IMG/VR virus record: IMGVR_UViG_3300011432_000028
Coordinates: 1 to 42,663 of that record
Source: a virus
DNA: 42,663 nucleotides
Strand: one strand, 5' to 3'
Below the pieces are notes generated by a model. That model did no database searches, was not told the DNA's origin, and was given only the letters and a program-made list of their open reading frames with translations. Both the position numbers and the translations under genes were made by a program. Shown here piece by piece: positions 39,860 through 42,663 of this stretch (the first letter of the stretch is position 1; each line of letters starts with the position of its first letter).

Positions 39860-42097
39860 TTATTCCCTTTCTCGACCAAGCGGCCAGTATTGGAAGCCAC
39901 GGCCACGTTTGTTGGCCTGTATCATTTGACGTTGAACTAGTGTATCATGGACTTGCTCCATCTCACGTGCATTGAGATGATGTCGATTCATCACCTGTCC
40001 GCGCATAATACCAGGGTTGCGGTCGATGGTACGATAGATTGCACGTAGTTTTTGCTCATCCAATGTACCACCTGCATTGAGTATGAAGTGAACAGCGTGA
40101 CCGCCCCAACGTTGGATATAGAACCCGGCATTGAGCAAGTCTTTCATTTCAGCATACACCTTAAGCTCGTTAGGTTCTTGACGTGCGGCGGCGAATAGCA
40201 TGGTCAACTTGAGGATTGAGAAGAACATACGTGAGAAGGTAGGTAGCGCCATGTTCTCCTCGGGCGATCCGTGTGCCGCCTTCAGTAGTGCACGTTCCAT
40301 ATCGGCTGCGCGTTCCCACAGTTTGTCAGGGAATATCACATTGATCTCAGGCGTGGTGGTCATGGACTGACCGCCGCCTAGTGTGATCGTAATCTCCTGA
40401 TCAGTATACATACTGTGCAAAGCCGAGAACGTTTGGAATAAGGCTGCCCGTTTATCTGTGCCGATCTGTCCAGGGGGGCCGGTAGGACGACGGGTAGACG
40501 GGGATGCCTCACCGTTCACAAACAGGAAACGAGGCATGAACCCACTCGTGAAATAGGACTCACCCGCTAAAGACATCATCTTGTCAGGTACGCCACCACC
40601 AAAGAAAATGAAGATAGGCTCAGACACGACGTAGGTATCTTTCTTCAATGTGCGGGGCATATACTTCGGAACGTCATACATCTTGGTCATGATCTCGGGC
40701 ATGTCAGCGAGATACTGCTTACTGTTGATCGCCCCAAAGAATCCAGTAACCTCGTCGCGCGAGAAGATCGATACCATCTTAGGACGTAGAGATAGTGCAG
40801 TCATAAGTCCTTCGGCGGAAGCATCGGACGCTACAATCAGGTCACGATCAATCTCATATACAAAGTCGAGCGCCATATCCATAGCTGTACTCTTACGAGT
40901 CAATGTAGACTCACCAAGGATCAAAGCCCACAGATTAGAGTACACCTTCGCATTAGCAGTTTGTAGGCGCAACGTCGTAGACATCAACATGGACATCAAC
41001 ATGCAGCAGGATATCTCGTGGTAGATCGGCACAGCGTCGGTAGCTTCCGTCGCCCAATCCATGTAGTCGTCAACTAGCGTGGATTCCAGTAAAGCAATTT
41101 CTTCAGATGTTACAAGCTCAGGGAACGTGAGCGTCTCATGGTCTTTGACCAGCGTTTCGATATTCGTTTTCTGGTATTCAGCCTTTATAACCTCGCGCCA
41201 CAGATCAGTGTCGGGTCTGCCATCTCGTCCGTACTTGTTACACTTGGCAGACTTGGCGATCACGAACGTCTCTTCGTTTGTCATCCCTACGTCGAGACAC
41301 ATATTGATCAGTCGCCACTGAACCTTTGACCAATCGTTTGCGGGTTCTTCAGAATAGTATACCGCGAATGGTGTCGGACGTAGCTGATCTTGATACCGAT
41401 AGATAACTGCTTCCGGCGTAGGAAGATCGTCGGCAAGTGCAAGGTCAGGGATGTTCTCGTCACTGTCGATGGGTATAGGCAGACTATCGAATACATCAGT
41501 AGACAATAGTTCCTCGACAGTTGAGATCAGTTCAACAACGGGAACATCCTCAAGCTGATACTTGAAGTTGTGCGTGGTAGGCACACGTAGCAACTGCGTA
41601 AGATCGTGTCCCGACTTGTCCACGCCAAGATCAGCGTAGTAGTACGCAAGACGCTTAGAGTATTGCTCTGCTATCAGCGGATCGACCTTCCGATCCATAC
41701 GCCATATTGCCTGGTACCTATTAGGTGACGATTGGATTACGCATTGAGGCGGAATATCTACTTGATCGGGTCGGCACGAATCCAGATCGGCCCACACTAA
41801 ATTCTGCGGGATCGCGTTCTCTTTCTTACGACGGGCTACCTTCATGATGTTGACACAGAAGTACACATTGTGCGTAGGTGTCATCTTATCGATGAAGTCA
41901 ACCATCGTCTTACGTTTACGCGGCCACTCAAAGAATTCCTCGTGAAACGTATCACGTCTTGCAGGTGGCCTAGTTACGGCAATACAAATATACCCGTCAT
42001 CCTTAGAGAACAGGTAATCGAAAAAGGCGAGAAGTGTCGCCTGGGTTTCCACAGCAGCCATATATAGAGACAGCAAGGGGCGCAGTCTTTCGACCAC
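39860..42097 (-). CDS. Primase-helicase (RepB-like primase plus DUF3987 ATPase)
   Basis: This gene encodes 745 residues from a GTG at 42097, or 733 from the ATG at 42061; neither has a clear ribosome site. Residues about 60-200 form an AEP-type primase: VWADLDSCRPD (catalytic acids), CVIQSSPNRYQAIWRM and LTQLLRVPTTHNFKYQ. Residues about 360-620 form a DUF3987-like ATPase with an unusual P-loop, LILGESTLTRKSTAM, a Walker B-like strand SIFSRDEV, and GFMPRFLFV with a possible arginine finger. A winged-helix tail follows (GQVMNRHHLNAREMEQVHDT). It would prime and unwind DNA for the polymerase. Confidence 0.85.
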   Translation of the reverse strand: MVERLRPLLSLYMAAVETQATLLAFFDYLFSKDDGYICIAVTRPPARRDTFHEEFFEWPRKRKTMVDFIDKMTPTHNVYFCVNIMKVARRKKENAIPQNLVWADLDSCRPDQVDIPPQCVIQSSPNRYQAIWRMDRKVDPLIAEQYSKRLAYYYADLGVDKSGHDLTQLLRVPTTHNFKYQLEDVPVVELISTVEELLSTDVFDSLPIPIDSDENIPDLALADDLPTPEAVIYRYQDQLRPTPFAVYYSEEPANDWSKVQWRLINMCLDVGMTNEETFVIAKSAKCNKYGRDGRPDTDLWREVIKAEYQKTNIETLVKDHETLTFPELVTSEEIALLESTLVDDYMDWATEATDAVPIYHEISCCMLMSMLMSTTLRLQTANAKVYSNLWALILGESTLTRKSTAMDMALDFVYEIDRDLIVASDASAEGLMTALSLRPKMVSIFSRDEVTGFFGAINSKQYLADMPEIMTKMYDVPKYMPRTLKKDTYVVSEPIFIFFGGGVPDKMMSLAGESYFTSGFMPRFLFVNGEASPSTRRPTGPPGQIGTDKRAALFQTFSALHSMYTDQEITITLGGGQSMTTTPEINVIFPDKLWERAADMERALLKAAHGSPEENMALPTFSRMFFSILKLTMLFAAARQEPNELKVYAEMKDLLNAGFYIQRWGGHAVHFILNAGGTLDEQKLRAIYRTIDRNPGIMRGQVMNRHHLNAREMEQVHDTLVQRQMIQANKRGRGFQYWPLGRERE

Positions 42098-42117
42098 GCC
42101 CCTGTAAGCTGCTTAGG

Positions 42118-42633
42118 TCAGACCAACATGCCGGATTCGGAGTGCTGTGACGAACCAGCGACCTTGAATCCTTCGATCTCATTCACGTCCTTGTCCTGAT
42201 TCTTATCGAACTTCTTGCGAACGACAACGGTAAGCTGTTGTCCCACAAGATCGTCAGTCGAAGGCATCTTGTAGTTCTTCTTCTCCCAATCCTCACCAAT
42301 AGCAGTGAGGAAGTTCGCCATACGATTCTTCATGGCCTGTGCCTTGGTTGCATCGTAGTCCGCAGGCGGGACAAACAGGTTCGTCCATCCGGCGTACACG
42401 TTAGCAACCTTCTGTCCGTTGCGCTCCTCCTCATCCTCATTTACCTGAATACCAAGTGCGAGGTAGGGAGTACCATGGGGAAGTGCCTTGCTACCGTCGA
42501 TGTTCTCTGTGGTCTTCCACTCAGCCTTTGCAACGTGGGCCTCGTAGGTACCACTCGGAATCGCGGGGAAACCAATAGCAGTCGGATCTGAACCTGTTAG
42601 ATCAACAACACCATCAAACTCTTGGTCACTCAT
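42118..42633 (-). CDS. Single-stranded-DNA-binding-like protein
   Basis: This gene encodes 171 residues from the ATG at 42633 (AAAGGAAC upstream); the frame stays open nine more codons to an ATG at 42660 and may extend beyond the window. A central beta domain has IPSGTYEAHVAKAEWKTTEN, then PYLALGIQVN, as in DUF669/SSB-like phage proteins, followed by LVGQQLTVVVRKKFDKNQDK and a flexible end. Place before the primase-helicase supports a role in coating single strands. Assignment is by pattern and context. Confidence 0.6.
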   Translation of the reverse strand: MSDQEFDGVVDLTGSDPTAIGFPAIPSGTYEAHVAKAEWKTTENIDGSKALPHGTPYLALGIQVNEDEEERNGQKVANVYAGWTNLFVPPADYDATKAQAMKNRMANFLTAIGEDWEKKNYKMPSTDDLVGQQLTVVVRKKFDKNQDKDVNEIEGFKVAGSSQHSESGMLV

Positions 42634-42663
42634 TCGTTTGTTCCTTTCAGCTTTTCCCATAGG

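Noticed and set aside
1-42663. tRNA genes, integrase, attachment site or lysogeny repressor
   Set aside because: I looked for tRNA-like cloverleaf arms, tyrosine/serine recombinase motifs and CI-like genes and found none.
1-42663. Circular or terminally redundant ends
   Set aside because: The first and last few dozen bases show no shared sequence, and a gene frame is open at the right edge, so nothing can be said about termini.

Overview
The window is most of the genome of a tailed double-stranded DNA phage (Caudoviricetes) with siphovirus-type tail genes. The signs are a complete head-tail block (large terminase, DUF935-type portal, S49 protease with nested scaffold, major capsid protein, connectors, tail tube, frameshifted tail chaperone, 1099-residue tape measure, distal tail proteins), a lysis block, and a replication block on the opposite strand. 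I see no integrase, CI-like repressor, transposase, tRNA or rRNA gene, so nothing argues for lysogeny. The host cannot be named. Strong AAGGAGG-type ribosome sites, frequent GTG/TTG starts and an NlpC/P60-like lysin give only a weak hint of a Gram-positive (perhaps actinobacterial) host.

Layout. (1) 1-1650 is a short early-like or regulatory region. It has tandem hairpins (38-96), three small translationally coupled minus-strand genes (804 to 109), a large nested inverted repeat between divergent genes (820-962), one orphan plus-strand gene (1091-1603) and a strong terminator (1619-1645). (2) 1790-14963 is a 13-kb block of 18 plus-strand genes, mostly beta-rich virion or adhesin-like proteins: two proteins carrying a degenerate 20-residue repeat, ConA/LamG-like jelly rolls, a right-handed beta-helix tailspike and a fibronectin-like domain, with a LuxR-type HTH gene in the middle. 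(3) 14965-24842 is packaging and head-tail assembly. (4) 24876-31126 is the tail: tape measure, Dit-like, Gp37-like hub, tip and adhesin. (5) 31138-34041 is lysis: a coiled-coil membrane protein, an NlpC/P60-like endolysin, a holin-like protein and a 30-residue membrane peptide. (6) Three inverted repeats at 34045-34156 separate the convergent transcription units. (7) 42633 down to 34155, on the minus strand, is replication and nucleotide metabolism: an SSB-like protein, a primase-helicase, a zinc/HTH protein, dNMP kinase, MazG-like pyrophosphohydrolase, a DUF1508 protein, UDG-DNA polymerase I and a RuvC-like nuclease.

How it works together. The minus-strand genes would copy the genome and manage nucleotides. 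The long plus-strand unit makes the virion, with genes packed end to end and many 1-, 4- or 11-base overlaps. Two recoding or re-initiation devices are visible: a C CCT TTG slippery site making the G-T tail chaperone, and an in-frame internal start with a strong ribosome site making a separate scaffold from the protease gene.

Most worth a second look: the nested inverted repeat at 820-962; the 27-copy repeat protein and the duplicated repeat-protein/partner module; the LuxR gene inside the adhesin block; and the GC-rich adhesin gene at 9944-10579. The window begins and ends without an obvious terminal repeat, so genome ends or circular permutation cannot be judged.
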